Origin: Dickeya aquatica
GTDB lineage: Bacteria > Pseudomonadota > Gammaproteobacteria > Enterobacterales > Enterobacteriaceae
NCBI RefSeq assembly: GCF_900095885.1
Contig: NZ_LT615367.1
Location: forward strand, 930,001 to 994,000
DNA length: 64,000 bases
Direction of reading: 5' to 3'
Shown here: positions 1-9,264 of the stretch, one piece after another
Numbering within the stretch: the first letter of the stretch is position 1
How the letters are laid out: each line of letters begins with the position of its first letter
The notes under the pieces: model-generated
Seen by the model: the letters and a program-made list of their open reading frames with translations, nothing else
Told to the model about the DNA's origin: nothing
The model's database searches: none
Made by a program: the position numbers and the translations under genes

Positions 1-137
1 TTTTTATCATGTGGGGTATTTGGAAATAAAAAACCGTAAATATATTTAAAACTTTAGGGTGACAGGGTCGGTTTTAATATCGCGGCGTTTTATTTGCCTG
101 AGCGGGTGTTGTTTTCACATAAAGTGAGAATCATGAC

Positions 138-1643
138 GTGACCAGTTTTATGAGCGCAACCGAAAATTCTGCCGCCGTCCTGAATGGCTGTGCGGTGAAT
201 TATATTTATTCTGCCTGTTTTGCCACCGCCCGTGGTATTTCCGTATTACTGAGTGAAGGGGGGAAGGAAGTGAGGCAGCTCGCGCCTGAATTACCGGAAA
301 GTGACAGATATGCGGCAGCACCGCTCACTCCGTCATTACCGTCTTTTGGCCAGAATGACCGGGTGGTTATTTTCTTGCCGGAAGATTTACGCTATTTATT
401 TTTTAGCCTGCAACAACTGGTTGTTATATTGAACCAGAAACCCGCACCCGGCCACATCATGATATTGAGCCGCTATTCTCCCGCCTGGCTGTGCGCGACG
501 CTGGCTGCACTGCTGGATAATGCGGCGTGTCTTGATAATGTGCATGTCGCCCGCCCGGATATTACATGCCACTCTCTTGCCCGCCTGTTGTGTGAGGACT
601 GGGCGACGCTGCCCTCTATTTTGCAACAGGCTGATATTGATACCGTGTTTGTGGGTAAGCCGCCGGTGGCGCTGACACCGCGTGAGTTTTCCGTTCTGCT
701 GGGCTTGTTTCACGGCCACACTATCCGCGCGCAGTCTGCCATGCAGTGCTTGAGTGAGAAAACCCTTTATCATCAACGACGTTTCGGGCTCAGGAAACTG
801 GCCGGGCAGATCCCGCTGTTTGCCGCTCAACTGCCGGGAGCATACCGTAAAGCCCCGCTCGCCGATGCCACAGAGGCTATCACCGCGCCGCAGGACAGAG
901 AATTTATTCAGGCAATCTATTGCCGTCAGGTTTTTCCGGTGTTTCAGGCGGTGATTGACCGATATATGACTATTCAGGGCGCGGAGATCTTCATACACGG
1001 GGGCGATGGTGGGCACGCGTTATCGCCCGGAGAGTATTTCCCGCCGTTACACTCCCGTCTTGCCTGGCGGTACTGGATTGCTTTGATGTTGTATGAAACG
1101 GTGCGTGCCATTAACCGCTATGAGGGGCGGCTCTATTTTTCGTTCAAAATTCCCGATGGCGCGATAGAAACCCGGGCGTTAATGCACCTGATTGAGGCCG
1201 CCCGCCGGCAATTACATCAGGCTGACTGGGCGGCGTGTCTGGTGCTGGAGCTCTCGGAGTCGGTGGCGATGAGCGGCAATACGTTGGTTATTCCCCCGCT
1301 GAAACGGCTGCTGATGATGGGGGCCCGTATCATGCTGGAAAACACGTTTTCTCAGAAGAGCATGAGTGCTGCGCCAAGGCCGATGGCACTCAGTGGCTAT
1401 AAGCTCAATATTGCTGTGGTGAATGGTTTTTTGTCCGAAACGCACGACCGGGTGCTGATCAAAAGCCTTGTCTATTCCTGCCAGTTATCAGGCAGCCTCT
1501 GTATTGCTGAAGGCGTGGATACCTGGGAGCAGTTTGATGCACTGGTACTGCTCGGTGTCGAGGGGTTTCAGGGCAATATCATCTCACGGCCAGTTTCGCA
1601 AGAGGCGTTCGCCAGCCAGGTGCAGTGTTTCAGCAGGCGGTGA
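138..1643 (+). CDS. LuxR-type HTH plus degenerate EAL-domain regulator
   Basis: A 501-residue protein with two recognisable parts. Around residues 175-225 there is a LuxR/GerE-type helix-turn-helix stretch (LTPREFSVLLGLF, then EKTLYHQR). Residues ~255-495 follow the fold order of an EAL phosphodiesterase domain, ending in AEGVDTWEQF and GFQGNIISRPV, the usual AEGVET..Q and QGY..S.P blocks. The catalytic signature is eroded: the EAL position reads GAEIFIH, and the DDFGTGYSSL metal-binding loop is replaced by LENTFSQKS. I infer a c-di-GMP binder or protein-interaction regulator rather than an active phosphodiesterase. The first possible start is a GTG at 138; an in-frame ATG at 150 is equally plausible. 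A three-codon ATG-ACG-TGA frame lies just ahead at 133-141. No operon partner is visible. No closer family assignment was possible. Confidence 0.75.
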   Translation: MTSFMSATENSAAVLNGCAVNYIYSACFATARGISVLLSEGGKEVRQLAPELPESDRYAAAPLTPSLPSFGQNDRVVIFLPEDLRYLFFSLQQLVVILNQKPAPGHIMILSRYSPAWLCATLAALLDNAACLDNVHVARPDITCHSLARLLCEDWATLPSILQQADIDTVFVGKPPVALTPREFSVLLGLFHGHTIRAQSAMQCLSEKTLYHQRRFGLRKLAGQIPLFAAQLPGAYRKAPLADATEAITAPQDREFIQAIYCRQVFPVFQAVIDRYMTIQGAEIFIHGGDGGHALSPGEYFPPLHSRLAWRYWIALMLYETVRAINRYEGRLYFSFKIPDGAIETRALMHLIEAARRQLHQADWAACLVLELSESVAMSGNTLVIPPLKRLLMMGARIMLENTFSQKSMSAAPRPMALSGYKLNIAVVNGFLSETHDRVLIKSLVYSCQLSGSLCIAEGVDTWEQFDALVLLGVEGFQGNIISRPVSQEAFASQVQCFSRR

Positions 1644-2325
1644 TGTCAGTCAGTAACGCAAGGTGGCCGAGGGGCAAAATTCTGGCGGATTACCTGACGG
1701 GCAACACCACCCCCGTCGGATCAAACGGTATTTGCCAATACCACGTCATCACCGGCAGGTGGCATCGGTGTTTTATCAGCGTGACCTTTTTTATCAGTGA
1801 GTTATTACACGGTGATACTGTAATGTAAATTATAGTTTACAACTGTTATGGTGTTAGATTTTTCTTAATATTTTGATTTAAAGTTATTTTTTATTTTTTC
1901 ATCCTTTATGCTGCAACGGTAACAATTACGCGGTGAATTTTTTTTCCGCAACTGAGCACGACGGATACGGTTCTGGCAGGGGGGGACTGATTGGGGAGGC
2001 AAAGATTGTTATGTTATATTGTTTCATGATTGAGGCGCTGGAATAGGATGGAACACATCAGGCTGCCTGCTCTTTAACTTACCATCGGTGAAACCAGGGA
2101 AAACCAGGTCTTGGCGTTGTCGCCATGTGCCAGGGGCGACTCTGTAAAAAACGTGTCCTAAGTGCCTCTTTTAAAGTAAGAAAAGGTGTGTATCCCTGCC
2201 GATTCAGGGCATGACATTTGATGATGGAATGATCGTTTTTTAACAAAACACTACATTCCGGGTTAAAAAAGCAGTGTAGTTCATTAAAAAGTACTTTTCA
2301 CACAATCGCTGGTATGGAGTACATG
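1644..2325. other. Non-coding gap between EAL gene and recombinase
   Basis: About 680 bases without a convincing gene. The frames present are short and lack ribosome sites. The stretch is AT-rich around 1800-1930. Near its right end an imperfect inverted repeat (core ACTACA at about 2252, TGTAGT at about 2275) lies just upstream of the recombinase gene. It could be a recombinase or regulator site, but a matching copy is not seen elsewhere in the window. Confidence 0.5.
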
Positions 2326-2889
2326 ATGAAAAACAGGCGATATCTTACCCGGGAAGAAGTGCATTCGTTGTTGGATGCAGCGCAAGCTGGAAAGCACGCT
2401 GCCAGAAATTACTGCATGATTCTCATGTCCTTTCTACATGGTTATCGGATAAGTGAGTTACTTTCACTGAAAATTTCCGATGTCGATATGATGTCCAGAC
2501 AAATTTATATCAGGAGAAAAAAGAATGGCTTTTCCTCTATCCACCCGCTGGAGCCCAGTGAATACAGTTGTCTGTTAACCTGGCTGGATATAAGGAAAAG
2601 TTACGGGCCGTCCCAGCATAGCAACAGGATTTTCATCACTGAACGCAGTGGCAGCCTGTCGCGCAAACAGGCCTGGTTCATCATCAAAGAGTGTGGCCGC
2701 AAAGCGGATATCCCGATCCCTTCCTACCCCCATATGCTTCGTCATTCTTGTGGTTATGCTCTCGCCAATGGCGGGGCTGACACCCGCTTAATTCAGGATT
2801 ATCTTGGCCATAGAAATATCCGCCACACCGTACATTACACCAAATGCAACCCGGCAAGATTTGCTGAATTTACCCATATTTTACTCTGA
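2326..2889 (+). CDS. FimB/FimE-type small tyrosine recombinase
   Basis: A 187-residue site-specific recombinase, about the length of E. coli FimB/FimE (~200) and lacking the N-terminal arm-binding domain of phage integrases. The catalytic set is complete: Arg in HGYRISELLSL, Lys in the beta-hairpin KKNGFS, HMLRHSCGYALA (His and Arg), GHRNIRHT (second His) and the nucleophile Tyr in HYTKC. FimB-type enzymes invert short promoter segments to switch fimbriae or other surface genes on and off. The ATG at 2326 is chosen because GGAG lies six bases ahead; ATGs at 2314 and 2323 are in frame. No fimbrial gene and no clear pair of FimB-type inverted repeats is visible nearby, so its target is unknown. 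A hairpin (2937-2944 with 2960-2967) follows the gene. Confidence 0.85.
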   Translation: MKNRRYLTREEVHSLLDAAQAGKHAARNYCMILMSFLHGYRISELLSLKISDVDMMSRQIYIRRKKNGFSSIHPLEPSEYSCLLTWLDIRKSYGPSQHSNRIFITERSGSLSRKQAWFIIKECGRKADIPIPSYPHMLRHSCGYALANGGADTRLIQDYLGHRNIRHTVHYTKCNPARFAEFTHILL

Positions 2890-3113
2890 TGTGACGCACT
2901 GACAGGGGAGACGTACCCACTATCGAACATCACGGTATGGCCTGATCCTGCGTGCCAGACAGGCCATTTGTGAGTCCCTCTGATAACGCGTCAACTTGAT
3001 GAAACCATCAAATCAGTGAAGCGCATCAATGTACCGGTATGCTTTTGTGGTAGGGTAAGTTTCCTAAAAACAGGTCTGGTTTGCCGTGCAGTTGCCTCAT
3101 CTGGGTTGTTATC

Positions 3114-4805
3114 ATGTATGAATTCAAACTGGTTTTACTGTTGCTCCAGCAGATGTGCGTGTATCTGGTGATTGCCTATTTGCTCAGTAAAACGCCGCTA
3201 TTTATTCCCCTGATGCAAGTCACGGTGCGCCTGCCGCACAAGTTGCTGTGCTATGCCATGTTTTCCATGTTCTGCATTATGGGCACCTATTTCGGGTTGC
3301 ATGTGCAGGACTCAATTGCCAACACCCGGGCGATTGGCGCTGTGCTGGGTGGCTTGCTGGGTGGGCCGGGTGTCGGCGTACTGGTGGGCATGACCGGCGG
3401 GCTGCATCGCTATTCGCTCGGCGGTATGACGGCCTTTAGTTGTATGGTTTCGACCATCGTTGAAGGCTTGCTGGGCGGGATGGCACACCGCCTGCTGATG
3501 CGTCGTGGCCGGGTCGATCGCCTGTTTAACCCGTTTACCGTCGCGGGGGTGACGTTCATCGCCGAACTGTTGCAGATGAGCATCATTCTATTGCTGGCGC
3601 GCCCCTTTGAGGATGCCTTAACGCTGGTCAACGATATTGCCGTGCCGATGATAGTGACCAACAGCGTGGGTGCGGCGATGTTTATGCGTATCCTGCTGGA
3701 CAGGCGCGCCATGTTTGAGAAATACACCTCGGCGTTTTCCGCCCGGGCGCTCAAGATAGCCGCCTGCACCGAAGGCATTTTGCATCAGGGATTTAACGAA
3801 GAAAACAGCATGCGGGTCGCGCAGGTTATCTATCAGGAGATGGATATCGGTGCGGTGGCCATCACTGATCGGGAAAAGCTGCTGGCGTTTATCGGCCTGG
3901 GTGACGATCACCATCTGCCCGGCACGCCGATTGCCTCGCGCCATACCCGGCGTGCCATTGAGCACAACGAGGTGGTGTATGCCGATGGTAACGAAATTCC
4001 GTATCAGTGCTCGCTACGCACCAGTTGTCGGCTTGGCTCGACGCTGGTTATCCCGCTGTGCGGCGAGAATCAGCAGGTGATCGGCACGATTAAGCTCTAC
4101 GAGGCGAAAAACCGGCTGTTTAGTTCGATTAACCGCACCTTTGGCGAAGGCATTGCCAGCCTGCTGGCGGCACAGATCCTCGCCGGGCAGTATGAGCGCA
4201 GTAAGCAGTTGCTGACGCAATCGGAAATCAAATTGCTGCATGCCCAGGTGAATCCCCACTTTTTGTTTAATGCGCTCAATACCTTGCTGGCGGTTATCCG
4301 CCGTGACAGCGAGCAGGCCGGAAAACTGGTGCAATCGCTGTCAACGTTTTTCCGTAAAAACCTCAAGCGCTCTGCCGAGGTTGTCACGCTGGCGGATGAA
4401 ATTGAGCACGTTAATGCTTACCTGCAAATTGAAAAAGCGCGTTTTCAGGAGCGACTACAGGTACGCTTTGAACTGCCGCCTGAACTGATGACGATGCGTT
4501 TACCGGCCTTTTCGCTGCAACCGCTGGTTGAGAATGCCATCAAGCACGGTACGGCACATTTGCTTGGCACCGGCATTATCACGCTGAGTGCGCGTCAGCA
4601 AGGCCAGCGCCTGCTGCTGGGCATTGAGGATAACGCCGGGCTTTACCAGCCGGACGCGAACACCAATAGCACCGGACTGGGTATGAACCTGGTGGATAAG
4701 CGTATCCGCAGTCGTTACGGCGAAGAATATGGATTAAGCGTGACCTGCGAACCGGACTGTTACACCCATGTACTCGTCACCTTGCCTTGTGAGGAAGCTG
4801 TATAG
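3114..4805 (+). CDS. btsS: Pyruvate-sensing histidine kinase BtsS (YehU)
   Basis: Membrane sensor kinase of the LytS family, 563 residues against 561 in E. coli. The N-terminal ~200 residues carry the 5TM-5TMR_LYT membrane receptor (IANTRAIGAVLGGLLGG, then LTGGLHRYS-like motifs); a GAF-like domain follows (~residues 210-355); the kinase part begins with HAQVNPHFLFNALN, placing the phospho-accepting His near residue 382, then the HATPase region with LVENAIKHG and GLGMNLVDKR. In E. coli BtsS binds extracellular pyruvate with high affinity and phosphorylates BtsR. The start is the ATG giving MYEFKLVLLL, which matches the E. coli N-terminus. The stop codon is directly followed by the btsR start, so the two are one transcript. 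Confidence 0.95.
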   Translation: MYEFKLVLLLLQQMCVYLVIAYLLSKTPLFIPLMQVTVRLPHKLLCYAMFSMFCIMGTYFGLHVQDSIANTRAIGAVLGGLLGGPGVGVLVGMTGGLHRYSLGGMTAFSCMVSTIVEGLLGGMAHRLLMRRGRVDRLFNPFTVAGVTFIAELLQMSIILLLARPFEDALTLVNDIAVPMIVTNSVGAAMFMRILLDRRAMFEKYTSAFSARALKIAACTEGILHQGFNEENSMRVAQVIYQEMDIGAVAITDREKLLAFIGLGDDHHLPGTPIASRHTRRAIEHNEVVYADGNEIPYQCSLRTSCRLGSTLVIPLCGENQQVIGTIKLYEAKNRLFSSINRTFGEGIASLLAAQILAGQYERSKQLLTQSEIKLLHAQVNPHFLFNALNTLLAVIRRDSEQAGKLVQSLSTFFRKNLKRSAEVVTLADEIEHVNAYLQIEKARFQERLQVRFELPPELMTMRLPAFSLQPLVENAIKHGTAHLLGTGIITLSARQQGQRLLLGIEDNAGLYQPDANTNSTGLGMNLVDKRIRSRYGEEYGLSVTCEPDCYTHVLVTLPCEEAV

Positions 4806-5531
4806 ATGTTGAGTGTGTTGATTGTCGATGATGAACCGCTGGCGCGCGATAATCTGCGTTGCCTGCTGGAGCAGGATGACGAGCTGGCGCTGGCCGGCGA
4901 GTGCGCCAATGCGCTGGAAGCCATTAGTGCGATTCACCGCCTGCACCCCGATGTGGTGTTTTTGGATATTCAGATGCCGCGCATCAGCGGGCTGGAAATG
5001 ATAGGCATGATTGACCCGGATAACATGCCCTATATCGTGTTTATCACTGCCTATGATGAGTATGCCATCAAGGCGTTTGAAGAGCAGGCGTTTGACTATT
5101 TACTCAAGCCCATCGACCCGCAGCGACTGGCGAAAACCCTGCGTAATTTACACCGTGAGCGGCCCGCGCAAGCGCTGGATCGCTTGCCGTCAAAGCAGGC
5201 CGGGCTGGACTATATCCCTTGCACCGGCCACAGCCGCATTTACCTGATGAAAAGCAGTGAAGTGCAATACGCCAGTTCGCGCCAGAGTGGCGTCTATGTC
5301 ACCGGGCCGCAGGGTGAAGAGTGCTTTACCGAGCTGACGCTCAAAACGCTGGAGAGCCGAACCACGCTGGTGCGCTGTCACCGTCAATATCTGGTGAATA
5401 TGGATTGCCTGCGTGAGATTCGGCTTGAAGAAAGCGGTCATGCCGAGATTTTACTGAAAAGCGGTCAGACGCTGCCGGTCAGCCGCCGTTATCTGAAAAC
5501 CCTCAAGCAGCTGCTTGGCCTGAAAGGCTGA
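4806..5531 (+). CDS. btsR: LytTR response regulator BtsR (YehT)
   Basis: Response regulator of 241 residues. The receiver domain (residues 1-~120) has the acidic pocket IVDDE and the phospho-acceptor Asp54 in [10 protein letters not shown], plus the Lys in LLKPID. The C-terminal LytTR DNA-binding domain (~residues 140-238) includes [15 protein letters not shown] and [12 protein letters not shown]. LytTR regulators bind direct repeats spaced about two helical turns apart. Three such repeats lie just downstream at 5694-5741, before btsT. The ATG abuts the btsS stop codon, implying translational coupling. In E. coli the principal BtsR target is btsT, which is adjacent here rather than at a distant locus. 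Confidence 0.95.
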   Translation: MLSVLIVDDEPLARDNLRCLLEQDDELALAGECANALEAISAIHRLHPDVVFLDIQMPRISGLEMIGMIDPDNMPYIVFITAYDEYAIKAFEEQAFDYLLKPIDPQRLAKTLRNLHRERPAQALDRLPSKQAGLDYIPCTGHSRIYLMKSSEVQYASSRQSGVYVTGPQGEECFTELTLKTLESRTTLVRCHRQYLVNMDCLREIRLEESGHAEILLKSGQTLPVSRRYLKTLKQLLGLKG

Positions 5532-5693
5532 GTTGCGCGTGATGGCGAGACGGGGCACTCGGGCCATCATTTTTCATCCGGCTATCTATGTATTCTTATC
5601 AGGCCAGGCATTGCCGGGTCTGTGGCCATAGCCTCTCTCTTCGTTCGTGATTTTCTCGTTCGTGACTTTCCGGCGGTTGCGCCCAGCGGTGCC
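5532..5693. other. btsR-btsT intergenic region with tandem repeat
   Basis: Left part of the ~300-base space between btsR and btsT. It contains a near-perfect 15-base tandem duplication (TCGTTCGTGATTTTC at 5641-5655, then TCGTTCGTGACTTTC at 5656-5670, 14 of 15 identical) and a short palindrome GCGGT-GCC-ACCGC at about 5686-5698. No gene is seen. Confidence 0.6.
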
Positions 5694-5741
5694 ACCGCTT
5701 ATTCCGCTATATGACCGGTCATGCGCTTATCCGACCACTTA
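5694..5741 (+). promoter_or_regulatory. Probable BtsR operator: three direct repeats
   Basis: Three copies of an ACCnnTnA-like octamer occur with an exact 20-base period: ACCGCTTA (5694-5701), ACCGGTCA (5714-5721) and ACCACTTA (5734-5741). This resembles the reported BtsR/YehT recognition motif ACC[G/A]CT[C/T]A arranged as direct repeats about two turns apart. The array starts 141 bases before the btsT start codon. The match to the published motif is from memory, and function is inferred from motif, spacing and position between btsR and its known target. Confidence 0.6.
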
Positions 5742-5834
5742 TCCAAAATTCCCTGTCATGCGACTGATGGGCTGATTACAGTCACTCTACGTAACTACAT
5801 CATCGATAACGACACGACAAGAAGAGAGAGCGTG

Positions 5835-7982
5835 ATGAAGGATAAACTACTTAAACATCTTCCCTGGGGATTACTGGGATTCATCGGGGCGTGCTGTCTG
5901 GGGGTGGTCGCGCTGCGCCGCGGCGAGCACGTTAGCGCCATGTGGATAGTGGTTGCCTCGGTGGCCGTCTACCTCGTTGCCTACCGCTATTACAGCCTGT
6001 ATATCGCCCGCCGGGTGATGCAACTGGATGCCAGCCGGGCGACACCGGCCGTGGTCAATAACGACGGCCTTAACTATGTGCCGACCAACCGCAACGTGTT
6101 GTTCGGCCACCACTTTGCGGCTATTGCCGGTGCAGGCCCGCTGGTAGGGCCGGTGCTGGCCGCCCAGATGGGTTACTTGCCCGGCACGCTGTGGCTGCTG
6201 GCCGGTGTGGTGCTGGCGGGTGCGGTGCAGGACTTCATGGTGCTGTTTATGTCCACGCGTCGCAACGGGGTGTCGCTCGGCGAGATGATCAAAGAGGAAA
6301 TGGGGCCGGTGCCCGGCACCATCGCGCTGTTCGGTTGCTTCCTGATTATGATAATCATCCTGGCGGTGCTGGCGTTGATCGTGGTGAAAGCGCTGGCGGA
6401 AAGTCCGTGGGGCGTGTTTACCGTCTGCTCCACCGTGCCGATTGCGCTGTTTATGGGCATTTATATGCGCTTTCTGCGCCCCGGCCGGGTGGGGGAAGTG
6501 TCTGTCATCGGCATCGTGCTGTTGCTGCTGGCTATCTGGCTGGGTGGCGTCATCGCCCATGATCCGTACTGGGGCCCGGCGCTGACCTTTAAAGACACCA
6601 CCATCACCTTTGCGCTGATTGGCTATGCGTTTGTCTCCGCGCTGTTGCCGGTATGGCTGATTCTGGCACCGCGCGACTATCTGGCGACGTTCCTGAAAAT
6701 CGGGGTGATCGTCGGTCTGGCTATCGGCATCGTCATCATCAACCCTGAGCTGAAAATGCCGTCCATGACCCAGTTTATCGACGGTACTGGCCCGGTGTGG
6801 AAAGGTGCGCTGTTCCCGTTCCTGTTTATTACCATCGCCTGTGGTGCTGTGTCGGGTTTCCATGCGCTGATAGCCTCCGGCACCACGCCAAAACTGCTGG
6901 CGAACGAAACCGATGCCCGCTTTATCGGCTACGGTGCGATGCTGATGGAGTCATTTGTCGCCATTATGGCGCTGGTGGCGGCATCGATTATCGAGCCGGG
7001 TTTGTATTTCGCCATGAACACCCCGCCGGTCGGTCTGGGTATCACCATGCCGAACCTGCATGAGCTCGGCGGCGCGAATGCCCCTGCTATTATGGCACAA
7101 CTGCATGATGTGACCGCGCAGGCCGCGGCGACCGTCAGTGCCTGGGGTTTTGTGATTTCCCCGGAGCAGATTTTGCAAACCGCGAAAGATATTGGCGAGC
7201 CGTCGGTACTGAACCGCGCCGGTGGTGCGCCGACGCTGGCGGTGGGCATTGCCCATGTGTTCCATCAGATAATCCCGAGCGCCAACATGGGCTTCTGGTA
7301 TCACTTCGGTATCCTGTTCGAAGCGCTGTTCATCCTGACCGCGCTGGATGCCGGCACGCGTTCTGGCCGCTTCATGTTGCAGGATTTGCTGGGTAATTTC
7401 GTGCCATTCCTGAAAAAAACCGACTCGCTGGTTGCCGGTATGGTTGGTACCGCCGGTTGTGTGGGGCTGTGGGGCTACCTGTTGTATCAGGGCGTGGTCG
7501 ATCCGCTCGGCGGCGTCAAGAGCCTGTGGCCGCTGTTTGGTATCTCCAACCAGATGCTGGCCGCCGTGGCGCTGGTGCTGGGTACCGTGGTGCTTATCAA
7601 GATGAAGCGCACACGTTATATCTGGGTCACGCTGCTGCCAGCGATTTGGTTGCTTATCTGCACCACCTGGGCGCTGGGGCTGAAGCTGTTTAGTAACAAC
7701 CCGCAACTGGAAGGCTTTTTGTATCTGGCGCGGGCTTACAAACAGCGCATCGCTGAAGGCACCGATTTGAGCGAACAGCAGATTGCCAACATGCATCACA
7801 TCGTGGTGAATAACTACACCAATGCCGTACTGAGCGTTTTGTTCCTGGTGGTGGTGTATAGCATAATCTTCTACGGTATCCGCACCGCGCTGGCTGTGCG
7901 TAACCGTCCGGCGCGCAGTGACAGGGAAACCCCGTATGTGCCGGTGCCGGAAGGTGGCGTGAAGATCTCCTCCCATCACTGA
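5835..7982 (+). CDS. btsT: Pyruvate/H+ symporter BtsT (YjiY), CstA family
   Basis: Inner-membrane transporter of the CstA carbon-starvation family, 715 residues against 716 in E. coli, with near-identical stretches throughout (NNDGLNYVPTNR, GHHFAAIAGAGPLVGPVLAA, SRRNG-type loop, TETPYVPVPEGG-like tail). It has roughly 16-18 hydrophobic segments. In E. coli it imports pyruvate by proton symport and is induced by BtsS/BtsR. The ATG at 5835 gives MKDKLLKHLPWG, aligned with the E. coli N-terminus; upstream in-frame codons would overlap the operator repeats. It is followed by yjiX and yjiA, the same order as in E. coli. Confidence 0.96.
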   Translation: MKDKLLKHLPWGLLGFIGACCLGVVALRRGEHVSAMWIVVASVAVYLVAYRYYSLYIARRVMQLDASRATPAVVNNDGLNYVPTNRNVLFGHHFAAIAGAGPLVGPVLAAQMGYLPGTLWLLAGVVLAGAVQDFMVLFMSTRRNGVSLGEMIKEEMGPVPGTIALFGCFLIMIIILAVLALIVVKALAESPWGVFTVCSTVPIALFMGIYMRFLRPGRVGEVSVIGIVLLLLAIWLGGVIAHDPYWGPALTFKDTTITFALIGYAFVSALLPVWLILAPRDYLATFLKIGVIVGLAIGIVIINPELKMPSMTQFIDGTGPVWKGALFPFLFITIACGAVSGFHALIASGTTPKLLANETDARFIGYGAMLMESFVAIMALVAASIIEPGLYFAMNTPPVGLGITMPNLHELGGANAPAIMAQLHDVTAQAAATVSAWGFVISPEQILQTAKDIGEPSVLNRAGGAPTLAVGIAHVFHQIIPSANMGFWYHFGILFEALFILTALDAGTRSGRFMLQDLLGNFVPFLKKTDSLVAGMVGTAGCVGLWGYLLYQGVVDPLGGVKSLWPLFGISNQMLAAVALVLGTVVLIKMKRTRYIWVTLLPAIWLLICTTWALGLKLFSNNPQLEGFLYLARAYKQRIAEGTDLSEQQIANMHHIVVNNYTNAVLSVLFLVVVYSIIFYGIRTALAVRNRPARSDRETPYVPVPEGGVKISSHH

Positions 7983-8050
7983 TAGCCGGGAGGATATCGC
8001 CGACAGGCTCTGGCAAGAGCCTGTCGGCGTGAATGCAAAGAGAGGGCGAT

Positions 8051-8254
8051 ATGTTCGGAAATCTGGGTAAAGCGGGCAAATATTTGGGCCAGGCCGCCAG
8101 AATGCTGGTGGGGATCCCCGACTACGACACCTATGTGCAACACATGCAGGCCAACCACCCCGATCAGGATGTGATGAGCTACGAGGAATTTTTCCGCGAG
8201 CGCCAGCAGGCCCGTTACGGCGGCAGCGGCAAAGGCGGTTTTCGCTGTTGTTAG
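8051..8254 (+). CDS. yjiX: YjiX/YbdD family small protein
   Basis: A 67-residue protein beginning [13 protein letters not shown] and ending in [11 protein letters not shown], matching E. coli YjiX in length and sequence. The family (DUF466, YbdD/YjiX) occurs almost always just downstream of CstA-type transporters, as here 68 bases after btsT, and is probably an accessory factor of the transporter. The Cys-Cys at the C-terminus is conserved in the family. The molecular role is not established. Confidence 0.93.
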   Translation: MFGNLGKAGKYLGQAARMLVGIPDYDTYVQHMQANHPDQDVMSYEEFFRERQQARYGGSGKGGFRCC

Positions 8255-8298
8255 GTATCCACCGCGCTTTAGCGTGAATACACAATCAGGAGACCCTT

Positions 8299-9264
8299 GT
8301 GACCACCACGGCACTGCCCGCAACCATCCTCACCGGCTTTCTCGGGGCCGGAAAAACCACCTTACTGCGGCATCTGTTGCATGCCGATCACGGCGAGAAA
8401 ATCGCCGTTATTGAAAATGAATTTGGCGCGGTCGCCATTGATGATGCCTTGCTGGGCGATCGCGCTACCCGTATTACCACGTTAAGTAACGGATGTATTT
8501 GCTGTAGCAGCGCCAATGAATTGTCTGATGCGCTGCATGACCTGCTGGACGGTATCGACAGCGGCGAGCTGATAGTTGACCGGCTGGTGATTGAATGTAC
8601 CGGCATGGCCGACCCTGGGCCGGTGATTCAGACGTTCTTTGCTGACGAACGCCTGAGCGAGCGTTTTGTCCTCGATGGTGTGATTGCGCTGGTAGACGCG
8701 GTACATGCCGATGAACAGCTAACCCGCCATACCGTCGCGCAGGCGCAGGTTGGTTATGCTGACCGGCTCTTGCTGACCAAAACCGATCTGGTGCAAGACA
8801 CCACGGCGCTGGAAGCACGGCTTGCTCGTATCAACGCCCGCGCGACGCTGCACCGGGTGGTGAGCGGGCAGATAGATCACCGTCAGATCTTCGGTGTCGA
8901 TGGTTTCATGCTAGACGATCGGCTACAGGTGTCTTTACCGCGTTTTCGCCCGCTGATTGAGCCGGATAACGCCATCAGTTCGCTGGTTGTCACGTTGCCG
9001 CATGCGGTGGACATTGAGGCGGTATCCGCCGTGATGGAACAACTGCTGCTAAAGTGTGCCGATAACCTTTTGCGCTATAAAGGTGTGCTGGCGATAGATG
9101 GCGATGACCGACGCCTGCTGTTTCAGGGCGTACAACGGCTCTACAGCGCCGACTGGGACAGGCAATGGCGTGACGATGAAGCGCGCGAGTGCGTGATGGT
9201 GTTTATCGGTATTCGTCTGCCAGAAGACGATATCCGCCGCGCGTTTGCTGCACTGAATGCGTGA
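8299..9264 (+). CDS. yjiA: COG0523 (CobW-like) GTPase YjiA
   Basis: A P-loop GTPase of 321 residues in the G3E/COG0523 family. Visible motifs: Walker A GFLGAGKTTLL near residue 12, the metal-binding CxCC in NGCICC, Walker B-type ECTGMADPG, and TKTDLV for guanine recognition, followed by a C-terminal CobW_C-type domain. Such proteins bind transition metals and hydrolyse GTP; the YjiA client is unknown. Start is a GTG preceded by CAGGAGA. It ends the btsT-yjiX-yjiA cluster. A degenerate, internally deleted copy of part of this gene lies at 13225-13300. Confidence 0.93.
   Translation: MTTTALPATILTGFLGAGKTTLLRHLLHADHGEKIAVIENEFGAVAIDDALLGDRATRITTLSNGCICCSSANELSDALHDLLDGIDSGELIVDRLVIECTGMADPGPVIQTFFADERLSERFVLDGVIALVDAVHADEQLTRHTVAQAQVGYADRLLLTKTDLVQDTTALEARLARINARATLHRVVSGQIDHRQIFGVDGFMLDDRLQVSLPRFRPLIEPDNAISSLVVTLPHAVDIEAVSAVMEQLLLKCADNLLRYKGVLAIDGDDRRLLFQGVQRLYSADWDRQWRDDEARECVMVFIGIRLPEDDIRRAFAALNA

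Noticed and set aside
1625..1828. 67-codon frame after the EAL gene
   Set aside because: Overlaps the EAL gene end, has no ribosome site and resembles nothing known.
2065..2080. BoxA-like TGCTCTTTAAC between the EAL and recombinase genes
   Set aside because: No rRNA gene or promoter follows, so it is treated as a chance match.
5871..6863. 330-codon minus-strand frame inside btsT
   Set aside because: Same shadow effect; low-complexity His/Arg/Gln composition.
6951..8285. Long minus-strand frame (444 codons) opposite btsT, yjiX and the start of yjiA
   Set aside because: It is the antisense shadow of GC-rich transporter codons: Arg/His/Gln-rich translation, no ribosome site and no recognisable motif, while btsT matches its family along its full length.
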